DNA of 36,040 nucleotides from Gammaproteobacteria bacterium (GCA_030618705.1 JAUXCW010000006.1:1-36040), one strand, 5' to 3'; positions 6,701-15,287 are shown, numbered from the stretch's first letter. The notes: a model not told the origin generated them from the letters alone. Numbers and translations are program-made.

Positions 6701-9527
6701 TATCGCGAATAACATCGACAACGTCCTGGTCGACACCGATCCTGGCCGCCTGGAGTTGCTTCACCAGGCTCTCCAGGGGCGCGACGATAATACCCAGGGC
6801 ATCGACTTCGGCCATGCGGGCACAACCCTTGAGCGTATGCAGTGCGCGCTGCAAGCCGTCGCTGACGGCCAATGGCTCGGCACTGGCCTCGGCCTGGGCA
6901 ATAAATTCCTGCATGGCGACCAGGTGTGATTCCGCTTCCGCGCCAAAGATCTCCAGCAGGGTATCGCGTTCGTTCTGCTCTTCGACGGCGGCGAGATTAT
7001 CTTCGCTCTGCGCTCCCTCGACAGCGGACGGATCATCCACAGCATCAAGGGTCGCACCCGGCTCGTGATTATCCTGAGTATCGGTGGTAGCCACCCCGTT
7101 TGAAAATTCCGCAACAGGCTCTTGTTCGAGCTCGTCGGTATCCTGGGCTTGCCCGGCGACATCATCCGCCGCACGACAGTTAGCTGGCTCCAGCCACCGT
7201 GGGTCGATCGCCATCAAATCGGCGGCATCGACGTTTTCACCATCGACCAGGGCCTGGACTAGCGCCGATACACCATCGACATAGGATTTGTTGAGCGGTT
7301 TCCGACCTTCAAACGCCGCCACCATAGGGGGAACCAGGGTGACAATCTTCACCACCAGGTCGCTGTGGATAGTCGCCGGCGTAACGCCTTGTTCGATAAT
7401 CTTGTTGAGCATGCCCTCGACAGACCAGGCCAACTCGCCGAGCATACAAGCGCCGACCATGCGGCCGCTGCCTTTGAGCGTATGAAAGGCCCGTCGGATT
7501 TCACTGAGAGCTTTTTCGTTGTCGGACTCGGCGCACCACTGCGGCAGGTTCTGCGCAATGGCCTCGAGGACTTCGCCGGCCTCTTCGACAAAGATTTCAG
7601 CGATCTCCTCATCGAGGGGGTCTTCAGTTTCCTCCTCGACAGACATGGTGAACGGATAGGGGGAAGCACTCGAGACCGGGCCAGTCTCCACCGCGGCAGG
7701 CTGCTCACCACCCGCCTCGCCGGTTAACGCCGCCGTCCCATTTTCTTCCACAATGTCTGACGTGTCCTCACCCTCCGGTGACACCGCCTCAGGCACCACG
7801 GCCTGCAGGGAATCATCCTCGGCGAAGTCCTCTGTGCAGGGATCCACCCGTGATTCGACGTCATCCAGGCTGTCAATGGAGTAACCGAGTAGCCCCACGC
7901 TGTCTTCTGCAACATCCAGGATCGCCTCATTATCCGCGAGCTGGTCTTCCGCGGTGCGCTCCAGGAAATAGTCGATGCCGCTGATAGCATCCGCCAGCTT
8001 TTCCAGCATTTGCCACTCGGGAACCTGTTTTTCGGCTAACAAACACTGACTGGTATAGCGCTCACAGGCCCGCAATATACGCGCCGCTCGCTCGGTACCT
8101 GCCATGTCCAGGCTACTCGCCAGAGCGCGCAGCATGGACGGAACGGCCTCCAGCCGGGAGTGATCCCACTGGCTGGCGACAAAGTCGATTATCGCTTCCT
8201 TGGCCCGCTCCAGGCCATTGCGCGCCTCCCGCAAAACGGCCTCTCTGGCCGTATCGAGCTGGTGGTGCTCCTCGGAATGCCCGGACCCGGCCCCCGGGGC
8301 CAGATAAGCGAGTAGTGACTCCTCCACAGCGACAATATTCTCGGCTATCGAGAGCAAGCTCTCCCGGTCCTCACACTCGCCTCGATCAATAAACGACTTC
8401 AGGGCTTCACCCTGGGCACGCATCGTTGCCAGCGGTTCTACGAAACCGAGTACCGCCATGGTGTCCCCGACCCGTTTAAGCAGGGGTAGCGCCTCCACGA
8501 TATTATCCATTCCCTTGTCACCGCCACGACCATGCAAGTCGAGGTAGTCCTTGACGGCAGCGATTTCTTCTAATAATGCATCCACCACCGAGCGCAAGGC
8601 ATCCGGATCGGCTCGCGAATCATTCTGCTCTGCACTTTGCGCCAGCGCCTTCTTCAACTTGTAGCTTCGCTGTATCTGGAGAATGCGGGGCGACTGCGCG
8701 TCGGAGCGCGCAATATAGTAAAGGAAAGCCTTTAGCAGTTCCGCGGGTGCGGGTTTGTCAAAGTAGGCCGCGCCATCGTGCTGCATGCCCTTGAGTTCGC
8801 TGTCTATTTCCTTGAGCAGCGACTTGATCGCCGCGTTGGGGTGGATCGATTGATTCGATACACCCTCAACGATTGCCTGGGCAGCACGCCACAGGGGTTC
8901 GCGGCGGGTTCCGCAACTCATCTCCTGCAGGTGATTACATATCCTGGCGAGATACTCCAGATTCTGGCCCAGCTGTTTTTTGCGCACAATGCCGACAAAA
9001 GCGAGTTGGAACAACTGTTTGAGCTTGCCCACCATGCCCTGGAATTCCTCCCGGGATAGCACCGCTGCACTTTCAGTCGCCGGGGCTATTGCAGACATCT
9101 CGGGGCTGAAAAACGCTGCCTCCGACATCAGTTCTGCATTACGGATGGACCGCATGTCATTGATGCGCGGAAGAAGCACACCGGGTAAATCCTGCCGTGC
9201 TACTCGCACCTGGTCCAGGTAACTGGGCAGGTGAAGCAATCCGGCCATTGCGGCTTCTATCGCCTGCATGGAGTCGCCCTGCACCTCACCGTTCAGCATT
9301 GCCTGTAACAGCGACTCCATTTCACCGGCAAACAGTGCAGCCCCATGAAATTCAACCATGCGCAATGTACCCTGCACCTGGTTGACGTAGCTCAGGCAGA
9401 AACGCAATTGCGTTGTATCTCCCGGCGCTTCGACATAGGCCTCCAGCGCCTGACATGCCTGTTTCAGCGTTTCGTCGATCTCTCCCGAGACCCAGTCCAG
9501 AGCAACATAATCCTGACGCTCAGCCAT
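3714..9527 (-). CDS. chpA: ChpA hybrid histidine kinase of the Pil-Chp system
   Basis: Giant CheA-type kinase controlling pilus-based twitching motility (and cAMP levels in P. aeruginosa). From the ATG at 9527 it has 1937 residues, shorter than the roughly 2470 of P. aeruginosa ChpA. The order is: a degenerate Hpt-like N-terminus (QVQGTLRMVEFHGAALFAGE); a low-conservation helical stretch; three canonical Hpt domains with HTLKG motifs at about His682, His897 and His1215, joined by acidic linkers; and a fourth degenerate Hpt-like segment near residues 1020-1100. Then come a CheA dimerisation helix pair from about 1334, an HATPase (NAVDHGIED, DDGRGID, GRGVGLDVV), a CheW-like domain, and a C-terminal receiver with Asp1866. 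ATG 9527 is preferred to the upstream TTG at 9539 because MAERQDYVALDWVSGEI matches the start of known ChpA. Confidence 0.95.
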   Translation of the reverse strand: MAERQDYVALDWVSGEIDETLKQACQALEAYVEAPGDTTQLRFCLSYVNQVQGTLRMVEFHGAALFAGEMESLLQAMLNGEVQGDSMQAIEAAMAGLLHLPSYLDQVRVARQDLPGVLLPRINDMRSIRNAELMSEAAFFSPEMSAIAPATESAAVLSREEFQGMVGKLKQLFQLAFVGIVRKKQLGQNLEYLARICNHLQEMSCGTRREPLWRAAQAIVEGVSNQSIHPNAAIKSLLKEIDSELKGMQHDGAAYFDKPAPAELLKAFLYYIARSDAQSPRILQIQRSYKLKKALAQSAEQNDSRADPDALRSVVDALLEEIAAVKDYLDLHGRGGDKGMDNIVEALPLLKRVGDTMAVLGFVEPLATMRAQGEALKSFIDRGECEDRESLLSIAENIVAVEESLLAYLAPGAGSGHSEEHHQLDTAREAVLREARNGLERAKEAIIDFVASQWDHSRLEAVPSMLRALASSLDMAGTERAARILRACERYTSQCLLAEKQVPEWQMLEKLADAISGIDYFLERTAEDQLADNEAILDVAEDSVGLLGYSIDSLDDVESRVDPCTEDFAEDDSLQAVVPEAVSPEGEDTSDIVEENGTAALTGEAGGEQPAAVETGPVSSASPYPFTMSVEEETEDPLDEEIAEIFVEEAGEVLEAIAQNLPQWCAESDNEKALSEIRRAFHTLKGSGRMVGACMLGELAWSVEGMLNKIIEQGVTPATIHSDLVVKIVTLVPPMVAAFEGRKPLNKSYVDGVSALVQALVDGENVDAADLMAIDPRWLEPANCRAADDVAGQAQDTDELEQEPVAEFSNGVATTDTQDNHEPGATLDAVDDPSAVEGAQSEDNLAAVEEQNERDTLLEIFGAEAESHLVAMQEFIAQAEASAEPLAVSDGLQRALHTLKGCARMAEVDALGIIVAPLESLVKQLQAARIGVDQDVVDVIRDTTRLAFIGLTLLKEQGHCVEFSETPSLLGRIESLIESRIPSVPEDSGDDSAYLSRVGEFMIETADRLASVTAILDGWKERGEANEGDWFIVGEYTGKIAATAGELELEPLAGLALAWSAAAERVAPCPVGDEIVALFEQVGSTLEGMLDSLAADQAFAPVDSDLQARLDSLEPVSVEAEAPRAGVDDESVDDSGAEQFIEAPAPAEEQTRSHTPPVTEHTLVVADDDDIDQEMVEIFMEEARDLLEKIDETIHQWLEDRQSRSCLEMLQRCLHTLKGGARLTGLRSLGNLSHNFETFLISAEEHGVAFDNSFFARVQQYQDQVVIVVEQVMTGEPVADIEEQEPELPEASAEPVEMIDLPQADKAQSEPATAAAPVVDNSQMRVVTQEAVKMPAHVIEQLVNLAGETSINRSRVEEQVGEVMFSLAEMEATIERMQEQLRRLDIETEQQLIFRQEQVESMGLEEFDPLEMDRYSVLQQLSRSLAESSSDIKEVKNSIFNKSRDIETLLLQQSRINTDLQERLMRSRMVPFSRLVPRLRRIVRQVSVELNKNVNLEFLNTEGEMDRTILERMVPSFEHMLRNAVDHGIEDENKRAAAGKPLAGNISISLAREGGEVVLTLADDGRGIDLEAVRSKAIERGMMSADATLSDHEVLQFILQSGFSTAQAITQISGRGVGLDVVASEIKQIGGSVDIKSDFGRGTRFVIRLPFTVSVNRALMVQSCGETYALPLNTIEGIVRVSPFELEAYYQPDAPLFEYAGQSYKLRYMGALIRKTASPDLQDETLPLPVILVRSGENSFAVQVDQLLGSREIVVKALGPQFSAAQGLSGATVLGDGSVVVILDLHAMIRTDLSMPQLNEMIESKQEEEVEENRNLLVMVVDDSVTVRKVTSRLLERNGMDVLLAKDGVDAMQLLQDHKPDCMLLDIEMPRMDGFEVASRVKSGSKLKNLPIIMITSRTGEKHRERAESIGVDKYLGKPFQEMELLANIQELTGNTP

Positions 9528-9556
9528 AGTGGTTATCAACCTTTACTTATGTTCTT

Positions 9557-10435
9557 TTATTGGCGGATATAGGCTTCCAGTTGCCCGGAGCGCACCCTGG
9601 AGACGCTTTCATGCGTCCACCCCACCGATTCTCCCTGACCCACCACCAACATGCCCCCGGGCTTGAGGTGATCGACCAGGCAATCCAATACCTTGTATTT
9701 GCTACTCTGGCGAAAGTAAATCAGTACGTTCTGGCAGAAGATGACATCCATATCGATGCCCAGCAGCTCTTCAGCTGACACCAGGTTTGACTGCACGAAG
9801 CACACCCGATCAGCCAGGGCCTCGGTAATCCTGCAACGGTCGCTGTCGAGCGATTCCAGATTGCCACTGCGCAACCGGGGTTTCAGGTTGACCAATTGCT
9901 TCTCCCTGTATTCCGCCTGCCTGGCGGTCGTCAGGGCAGCATTGCTGATGTCGGTGCCGATAACACCGTAGTACATCGGCTCGCTTTGCTGCTCGATGCA
10001 GCTTCTCGCCTGCATCGCCAGGGACCACGCCTCTTCACCACTGGCACATCCCGCACTCCACAACTCCAGCGTGTCACCCCTGTGCTTCAGCTCCTCCATT
10101 CTCTGCAACAGATATCCATCAAGAAACTCGAAAGCCGCCATATCCCTGAAAAAGCGTGTTTCCTGGACGGTGATGCGGTTAAGCAACTCCCCCCACTCGA
10201 GAAATCCCGCCGCGCCATCCTGGACAGAGTCAAAGTACGCTTCGTAATCCTCGCTGCCTATCTCGTACATGCGCCGGTACAGGCCCGCTTGCAGAATTGA
10301 TTTGTGCAAGGAGAAACTAATACCGGTACGTCGTTCCAACAGAGTCTGCCAACGCTCGAACTGTTGTTCACTCAATTGCGGAGGCGCCTTGTATCTCCAG
10401 CCTGGCGTCTCGCCGGTTGTCGCGTTGTTGTACAT
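9557..10435 (-). CDS. pilK: PilK, CheR-type chemoreceptor methyltransferase
   Basis: SAM-dependent glutamate O-methyltransferase expected to methylate the receptor PilJ for adaptation. The 292-residue protein has the helical CheR N-domain (FERWQTLLERRTGISFSLHKS...LNRITVQETRFFRD) followed by a Rossmann domain. That domain shows the SAM loop LELWSAGCASGEEAWSLAM, GTDISNAAL and the CheR signature FCQNVLIYF. It starts 3 bases after the pilJ stop and ends 29 bases before the chpA ATG, between the same neighbours as in P. aeruginosa. ChpB in the same operon would supply the opposing methylesterase. Confidence 0.94.
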   Translation of the reverse strand: MYNNATTGETPGWRYKAPPQLSEQQFERWQTLLERRTGISFSLHKSILQAGLYRRMYEIGSEDYEAYFDSVQDGAAGFLEWGELLNRITVQETRFFRDMAAFEFLDGYLLQRMEELKHRGDTLELWSAGCASGEEAWSLAMQARSCIEQQSEPMYYGVIGTDISNAALTTARQAEYREKQLVNLKPRLRSGNLESLDSDRCRITEALADRVCFVQSNLVSAEELLGIDMDVIFCQNVLIYFRQSSKYKVLDCLVDHLKPGGMLVVGQGESVGWTHESVSRVRSGQLEAYIRQ

Positions 10436-10438
10436 TGT

Positions 10439-12592
10439 CTAGACCTGGCGCTCGGTGTCAGCTTCAGCATGGTTTTCGAAATCATGCTCATTGGCGTCAC
10501 CGTGCACCTGGTCACCGAGGGATGGATAATCGCCCTCGACACTCAGGTCGACTTGCAGATCGCCTTCCATTTCCTCTTCCGGCAACTTAAAGCCGGCAAC
10601 GGAATGCTGCATATCACCAGCCAGTCCGGCGAGACGACCGATAGACCCGGCGGTCGCTGTAGTACCGGCCGAAGTCTGGGAAGTGATCTCCTGGATAACA
10701 TTCATCGTATTCGACACGTGGCCGGCCGATGCAGCCTGCTGTCGCGCCGCGTTGGAGATGTTCTGGATCAAGTCAGACAATGATGTCGATACATTCTCGA
10801 TCTCCTCCAGTGCCACACCCGCATCCTGGGCCAGTCGCGCACCACGGACAACTTCCGCCGTGGTCTGCTCCATGGAGATAACCGCCTCGTTGGTATCAGA
10901 CTGGATAGTCTTAACCAGCGCTTCGATCTGCTTGGTCGCACCGGCTGACCGTTCCGCCAGTCGCTGGACTTCGTCCGCAACCACCGCGAAACCGCGGCCT
11001 GCGTCACCGGCCATAGAGGCCTGTATCGCGGCGTTCAGTGAAAGAATATTGGTCTGGTCCGCGATGTCGTTGATAAGGGATACGATATCGCCGATCTCCT
11101 GCGAGCTTTCACCCAGGCGCTTTATACGCTTGGACGTATCCTGAATTTGCTCGCGGATAGTATCCATGCCGTGGATGGTATTCTGTACCACTTCGGCACC
11201 GGTGTTGGCGATTTTAACCGAGCGCTCCGCAACCTGTGCCGACTCATTGGCGTTGGAGGAAACCTGGTCGATGGTAACGGCCATCTCGTTGATCGCCGCC
11301 GAGGCACCGGCAATTTCCTGCGCCTGGTGCTCTGCCGCCTCAGCCAGATGCAAGGCTGTAGACTGGGTTTCCTGGGAGGCCGAGGCCACTCTCACCGCAG
11401 TATTGTTTATCTGCGATACGAGTACCCGCAATTGGTCGATAGTAAAGTTGATAGAGTCAGCAATCGCACCGGTAAAGTCTTCGGATACGGTTGCCGTCGT
11501 GGTCAGGTCACCGTCCGCAAGATTAGCCAGTTCGTCCAGCAAGCGCAGGATGGCCACCTGGTTTTGCTCGTTATTGGTCTCCTCCTGGGCAAGGCGTCGA
11601 CGTGTGGCGAGAAAGCCCATCAATCCGATCAATGCCATAAAAACAATAACGCTGACGCCGGCGATGAGAACCAGGGTTCCGTTTACCGTCCGCTCACTGG
11701 AAAGCCTGTCGATGTGCTGAGTCAGCGCGGAGGTAACCTTCTGGAAGCTCGGTGAAGTCTCCAGCAATACGTTACCGGCGTCTCGCGCCTTGGACAGATC
11801 GGGAGAAGCCTGGAAGATTTTGTCGATAAAATTGTTTACAAAACCATACAGCTCGGCAATCTGGTCAAGTGACTGGGCGGCCTCTTTATCACGTACTTGC
11901 TGGATACGCAGGGTGGAGTTACCCTCGCGCATGCCCTGCAGCACCGTACCAAACATGCTGGCATCCAGGTTGAAGACGTCTGCCGCTTCCCTGGCATCCG
12001 CTGTGCCTTGCAACATTTTCTCCACGTTGCGCGCAACACGTTCTGCCAGCCAGGCCTGCTTCTGGGCAATCGCTATCTGGTTGGGAGAGGCACCATTCTC
12101 GATCAGGATTTCGACGACGAAATCATACTCCTGCTGAAGTTCAGGAATCGATGCATTCAGGTTACGGGCCACCTCATGCAGGAACAAAATTCGCTCCCGG
12201 TTGGCCACAATAGTTTGTGCCGCATCGTTGGTTTCCGACCAGAGTCCGTTGAGCTCATTGATTTCCTTGCTCAACATGGACTTGGGCGATGGCAAGTCTA
12301 CAGTACCCTTATTAAAGGCCTGCAGGGTCTTGTCCAGTCCCAGACGGGCCTTTTCAAGGTCGTCGAAGGCCTGGGCATCACCGGCAATCGCCTGGCGCGA
12401 TGCAGTTGAAACTTCCTGCATCATCACCCGCAGGTCGCCCGCAAGTTCCAGGTATCTGGCATCGTAATTGGCGTCACGAATCACCATATACGCCGTTGTG
12501 ATAAACGCGGCTATCGCGCCGATCAACAATACAACCAGAAATGTTACCGCCCGATTATTGGGCAATTTTGTTGCTACTTTGTTTCGACTCAT
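10439..12592 (-). CDS. pilJ: PilJ, methyl-accepting chemoreceptor of the Pil-Chp system
   Basis: Inner-membrane receptor thought to sense type IV pilus state and signal through PilI and ChpA. The 717 residues include an N-terminal membrane helix (AVTFLVVLLIGAIAAFITTAYMVI, about 14-38) and a periplasmic region of about 265 residues with two PilJ-type helical repeats. A second helix (TLVLIAGVSVIVFMALIGLMGFL, near 305-332) leads into HAMP and cytoplasmic signalling domains. The hairpin tip NILSLNAAIQASMAGDAGRGFAVVADEVQRLAERS is the PilJ variant of the MCP signature, with Gln and Ser where classical receptors have Glu and Ala. The acidic C-terminal tail has no evident CheR-docking pentapeptide. 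A 70-base gap separates it from pilI. Confidence 0.95.
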   Translation of the reverse strand: MSRNKVATKLPNNRAVTFLVVLLIGAIAAFITTAYMVIRDANYDARYLELAGDLRVMMQEVSTASRQAIAGDAQAFDDLEKARLGLDKTLQAFNKGTVDLPSPKSMLSKEINELNGLWSETNDAAQTIVANRERILFLHEVARNLNASIPELQQEYDFVVEILIENGASPNQIAIAQKQAWLAERVARNVEKMLQGTADAREAADVFNLDASMFGTVLQGMREGNSTLRIQQVRDKEAAQSLDQIAELYGFVNNFIDKIFQASPDLSKARDAGNVLLETSPSFQKVTSALTQHIDRLSSERTVNGTLVLIAGVSVIVFMALIGLMGFLATRRRLAQEETNNEQNQVAILRLLDELANLADGDLTTTATVSEDFTGAIADSINFTIDQLRVLVSQINNTAVRVASASQETQSTALHLAEAAEHQAQEIAGASAAINEMAVTIDQVSSNANESAQVAERSVKIANTGAEVVQNTIHGMDTIREQIQDTSKRIKRLGESSQEIGDIVSLINDIADQTNILSLNAAIQASMAGDAGRGFAVVADEVQRLAERSAGATKQIEALVKTIQSDTNEAVISMEQTTAEVVRGARLAQDAGVALEEIENVSTSLSDLIQNISNAARQQAASAGHVSNTMNVIQEITSQTSAGTTATAGSIGRLAGLAGDMQHSVAGFKLPEEEMEGDLQVDLSVEGDYPSLGDQVHGDANEHDFENHAEADTERQV

Positions 12593-12662
12593 GGCTTGGA
12601 CTCCCAGCCCGGGGCTCTTGTCAGAACGTTATAGTTAAAAGATTTTCCACCCGACTGCACAC

Positions 12663-13205
12663 TCACGCGGCAGCATTCATAAAACGGCGATCCATCGCCA
12701 ACTTGAACGGACTGAAAACCGTCCAGGTCTTATCTTCATGTACATATGCACCGGTTGTGTATTCGACAAACGATGCGGCATCCCTGGGGATCTGGCTAAC
12801 AAAGCTATCGACGGGAAAATGTTGCATGCCGATGACTTCGCTGACGATCAAACCAACGAATAGACTATTGCTTTCGATAGCCAATACCCTGCGAGATTTG
12901 GTATTACCTGATAGATGGCCGCCAAAGAACGCTTCGATATCAATCAGCGGAAGGAGGCGACCCCGGGCATTGGCGATGCCTGCCACCCAGCTTTGCACAC
13001 CCGGCATACTGGTCGAGCTGGGAAGATGCATCAGCTCGGCAACTTCATCCATGGGGGCAACCATTGTTTGCCCCGCCAGCATAAACGCCACGCCGGTCCA
13101 TGTTTCAGATGCCTCATGCTGGTCCGGCAAGCCCTGCGCCAGCTGGAGACTGGCGTTCGCCATGTCGATGAGCGCGGCAAAGGGTTTCTTGTTCTTATCC
13201 ATCAT
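12663..13205 (-). CDS. pilI: PilI, CheW-type adaptor
   Basis: CheW-like scaffold coupling PilJ to ChpA. The 180 residues consist of one CheW domain, with VAFMLAGQTMVAPMDEVAELMHLP, a GIANARGRLLPLIDIEAFFG core and the long conserved segment VIGMQHFPVDSF characteristic of PilI. Two adjacent ATGs (13205 and 13202) are possible starts. GATAGGA immediately precedes the first, so the second has the slightly better Shine-Dalgarno spacing, and the difference is one residue. It lies between pilH and pilJ as in other Pil-Chp operons. Confidence 0.93.
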   Translation of the reverse strand: MMDKNKKPFAALIDMANASLQLAQGLPDQHEASETWTGVAFMLAGQTMVAPMDEVAELMHLPSSTSMPGVQSWVAGIANARGRLLPLIDIEAFFGGHLSGNTKSRRVLAIESNSLFVGLIVSEVIGMQHFPVDSFVSQIPRDAASFVEYTTGAYVHEDKTWTVFSPFKLAMDRRFMNAAA

Positions 13206-13254
13206 TCCTATCCGTCATTATCGTTCCGCAGCACAAGCTCGAGCTCCGCGGGTG

Positions 13255-13623
13255 CTAGTCTTTTGTCAGGACATTATCGATTGTTTCGAGCAGCAGGTTT
13301 TCCTGAACCGGCTTGACCAGGTAGCCCTTGGCACCCTGGCGCTTACCCCACACCCGGTCGGTCTCCTGGTTCTTGGTGGTCACTATTACCACTGGAATAT
13401 GGTTTGTTCGATTGTCCTTGCTAATCTGGCGTGTGGCCTGGAAGCCATTCAGGCCCGGCATGACGACATCCATCAACACCATGTCCGGCAACTCCTTACC
13501 GGCGATAGCAACTCCCTCTTCACCGCTGGTCGCTTCCAGCACCTCGTGTCCGTTACCGGTAAGTATTCCCCTGATGAGATGGGTTTCAGTGGGGGAATCA
13601 TCAACAATCAGTATGCGTGCCAT
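13255..13623 (-). CDS. pilH: PilH, CheY-like response regulator
   Basis: Stand-alone receiver domain of 122 residues, a target of ChpA phosphotransfer. In P. aeruginosa PilH is linked to PilT-driven retraction and signal dissipation. The acidic pair Asp8-Asp9 (LIVDDSPTE), the phospho-acceptor Asp52 (DMVLMDVVMPGLNG), the switch region VIVTTKNQETD and the lysine in YLVKPV are all present. The sequence is highly typical of PilH. A 49-base gap follows before pilI and a 58-base gap precedes it after pilG. Start ATG 13623 is preceded by a purine-rich AAAGGAGACG. Confidence 0.94.
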   Translation of the reverse strand: MARILIVDDSPTETHLIRGILTGNGHEVLEATSGEEGVAIAGKELPDMVLMDVVMPGLNGFQATRQISKDNRTNHIPVVIVTTKNQETDRVWGKRQGAKGYLVKPVQENLLLETIDNVLTKD

Positions 13624-13681
13624 TTCTGTTATCGTCTCCTTTATTACCCGGCATTACCCGGCGCAGACCTTCGCAGCTGGT

Positions 13682-14074
13682 TCAAGCCGCCAGATTTTTT
13701 ACATGGGATTCAATTGCGCCAAGAAGTTCGTTCTTGCTGAATGGTTTCGTGAGATATTGATCCGAGCCGACGATGCGACCCTTGGCCTTGTCAAACAAGC
13801 CATCCTTACTCGACAGCATAATGACCGGCGTGCTGTTGAACTCGCTGTTATTCTTGATAAGAGCGCATGTCTGGTAGCCATCCAATCGAGGCATCATGAT
13901 ATCGACGAAAATGATATCCGGCCGGTTGTCGGCGATTTTCGCCAGTGCATCAAAGCCATCTACTGCGGTAATTACCGTACAACCCACCTTTTTCAGCAAG
14001 GTTTCCGCAGTTCGACGAATAGTTTTACTATCGTCCACCACCATAACCTTTAGACTTTCAAAATTGACTTCCAT
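13682..14074 (-). CDS. pilG: PilG, CheY-like response regulator
   Basis: Receiver-domain protein of 130 residues that, in P. aeruginosa, promotes pilus extension and cAMP production downstream of ChpA. The phospho-acceptor is Asp58 (IIFVDIMMPRLDGYQTCALIKNN), with the acidic pair Asp14-Asp15 (VMVVDDSKTIRRTAETLLKKVGC) and lysine in YLTKPFSKNELLG. The ATG at 14074 is chosen over the ORF-track start (14116) because it has a good Shine-Dalgarno (AAGGGAACG) and matches known PilG N-termini; the extra 14 residues upstream look non-conserved. It is the first gene of the pil-chp operon. Confidence 0.95.
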   Translation of the reverse strand: MEVNFESLKVMVVDDSKTIRRTAETLLKKVGCTVITAVDGFDALAKIADNRPDIIFVDIMMPRLDGYQTCALIKNNSEFNSTPVIMLSSKDGLFDKAKGRIVGSDQYLTKPFSKNELLGAIESHVKNLAA

Positions 14075-14168
14075 AAAATCGTTCCCTTTATGGCAATGAT
14101 CGTAACTCCCGACCATTGCCGCTAATTGCCCGGTACTTTTCCCGGGCTGTAATCGACGTGCCTGAATA

Positions 14169-14198
14169 ACTATAGATTTCGTTGTGGAATTTGCACAA
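14169..14198 (-). promoter_or_regulatory. Candidate sigma70 promoter of the pil-chp operon
   Basis: On the minus strand, TTGTGC (14193-14198) lies 18 bases from TATAGT (14169-14174), about 95 bases upstream of the pilG start. The -10 hexamer is strong (5 of 6) and the -35 is weak. The -35 sits inside an inverted repeat, GGAATT-N5-AATTCC (14186-14202), which overlaps a second dyad TTGTG-N7-CACAA (14182-14198). This suggests, without proof, an operator. The spacing between the CACA/TGTG halves is one base short of a CRP/Vfr consensus. Confidence 0.4.
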
Positions 14199-14249
14199 TT
14201 CCGGCGAGTAAAAATTTATCGGTCATTTCAGGCCCAAAACCGGCCCCCT

Positions 14250-14268
14250 GGGGTTCCCGGGGAACCCC
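14250..14268. repeat. Perfect inverted repeat upstream of gshB
   Basis: GGGGTTCC-CGG-GGAACCCC is a perfect 8-base dyad with a 3-base centre, 56 bases before the gshB start and in the divergent pilG-gshB region. It could be a protein-binding palindrome or a hairpin in the gshB leader. There is no T-run after it on either strand, so it is not a normal terminator. Confidence 0.5.
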
Positions 14269-14324
14269 CCCGAAAGCGGGCTTGCACGTCGCCATTCACA
14301 GGCTGTTTTGCACAGGATTTTGCC

Positions 14325-15281
14325 ATGACTATTCGACTCGGCGTCATCATGGACGCGATTGAAAACATTCAGGTGAAGAAGGACTCGACGCTGGCCATGC
14401 TGGTCGCGGCGCAAACTAGAGGCTGGGATATCTTCTACATGCAACAGTCTGATTTATATCTGGATTCTTCTACCCCGATGGCGAGTGCCAGGCAGCTGGA
14501 AGCGGTCAGTTTCGACCCCGACAACTGGTATCAGGCAGCGCCGAAACAGGCGTTAAAACTGTCCGGGTTCGACGTCCTGCTAATGCGCGTCGACCCGCCA
14601 TTTGACAACGAGTATATCTATACTACTTACTTTCTCGAGGCCGCGGAAAAAGAGGGCGTTCTGGTTGTAAATAAGCCCGCCAGCTTACGTGACTGCAACG
14701 AAAAAATATTTGCGACGCAGTTCACAGATTGCACACCTCCTGTACTGGTCACGCGAAATTCCGGTCAATTACGCGGTTTTCTGCAGCAACATCGAGATAT
14801 CGTCATGAAACCACTGGACGGCATGGGCGGCGAATCAATTTTCCGGGTTCGCCATGACGATCCCAATATATCCGTCATTATCGAAACACTAACCCTGCAC
14901 GGGAAAAGAACGATCATGGCCCAGCGCTTTATTCCCGAGATCGCGCAAGGTGACAAGCGTATATTGCTGGTAGATGGCGAGCCCGTTCCCTACTGCCTCG
15001 CCCGCATTCCGATGGCCGGCGAAACCCGGGGCAATCTGGCAGCCGGTGGAACCGGAGAAGCACGTCCACTATCGGAGCGTGATCGCTGGATTTGTCAGCA
15101 GGTCGCACCTACGCTTAAGGACAAGCAACTGCTGTTTGTGGGCCTGGATATCATTGGCGATTACCTCACCGAGATCAACGTCACCAGTCCTACCTGCATC
15201 CGTGAAATCGACGCCGCTTACAACACCGATATTGGCGGCATACTCATGGATTGCATCAGCAAAAAACTGGAACAACGATAG
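14325..15281 (+). CDS. gshB: Glutathione synthetase
   Basis: ATP-dependent ligation of gamma-glutamylcysteine and glycine to glutathione in the cytoplasm. The 318-residue protein has the prokaryotic GshB N-domain (IRLGVIMDAIENIQVKKDSTLAML) and ATP-grasp domain (DIVMKPLDGMGGESIFRV, QRFIPEIAQGDKRILLVDGEPVPYCLARIP, GDYLTEINVTSPTCIREI). The ORF track begins at 14184, but the ATG at 14325 has a Shine-Dalgarno (CAGGA) and starts exactly where similarity begins. It is divergent from pilG and 6 bases before the TonB-like gene, the same arrangement as gshB-tonB3 in P. aeruginosa. Confidence 0.96.
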   Translation: MTIRLGVIMDAIENIQVKKDSTLAMLVAAQTRGWDIFYMQQSDLYLDSSTPMASARQLEAVSFDPDNWYQAAPKQALKLSGFDVLLMRVDPPFDNEYIYTTYFLEAAEKEGVLVVNKPASLRDCNEKIFATQFTDCTPPVLVTRNSGQLRGFLQQHRDIVMKPLDGMGGESIFRVRHDDPNISVIIETLTLHGKRTIMAQRFIPEIAQGDKRILLVDGEPVPYCLARIPMAGETRGNLAAGGTGEARPLSERDRWICQQVAPTLKDKQLLFVGLDIIGDYLTEINVTSPTCIREIDAAYNTDIGGILMDCISKKLEQR

Positions 15282-15287
15282 CACCCA

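Noticed and set aside
12541-13740. 399-residue plus-strand ORF opposite pilI, pilH and the pilJ start
   Set aside because: Shadow frame antisense to three well-recognised genes; no protein family features, low-complexity composition.
14182-14198. CRP/Vfr site upstream of pilG
   Set aside because: The TGTG and CACA halves are 7 rather than 8 bases apart and the flanking A/T positions do not fit the consensus.
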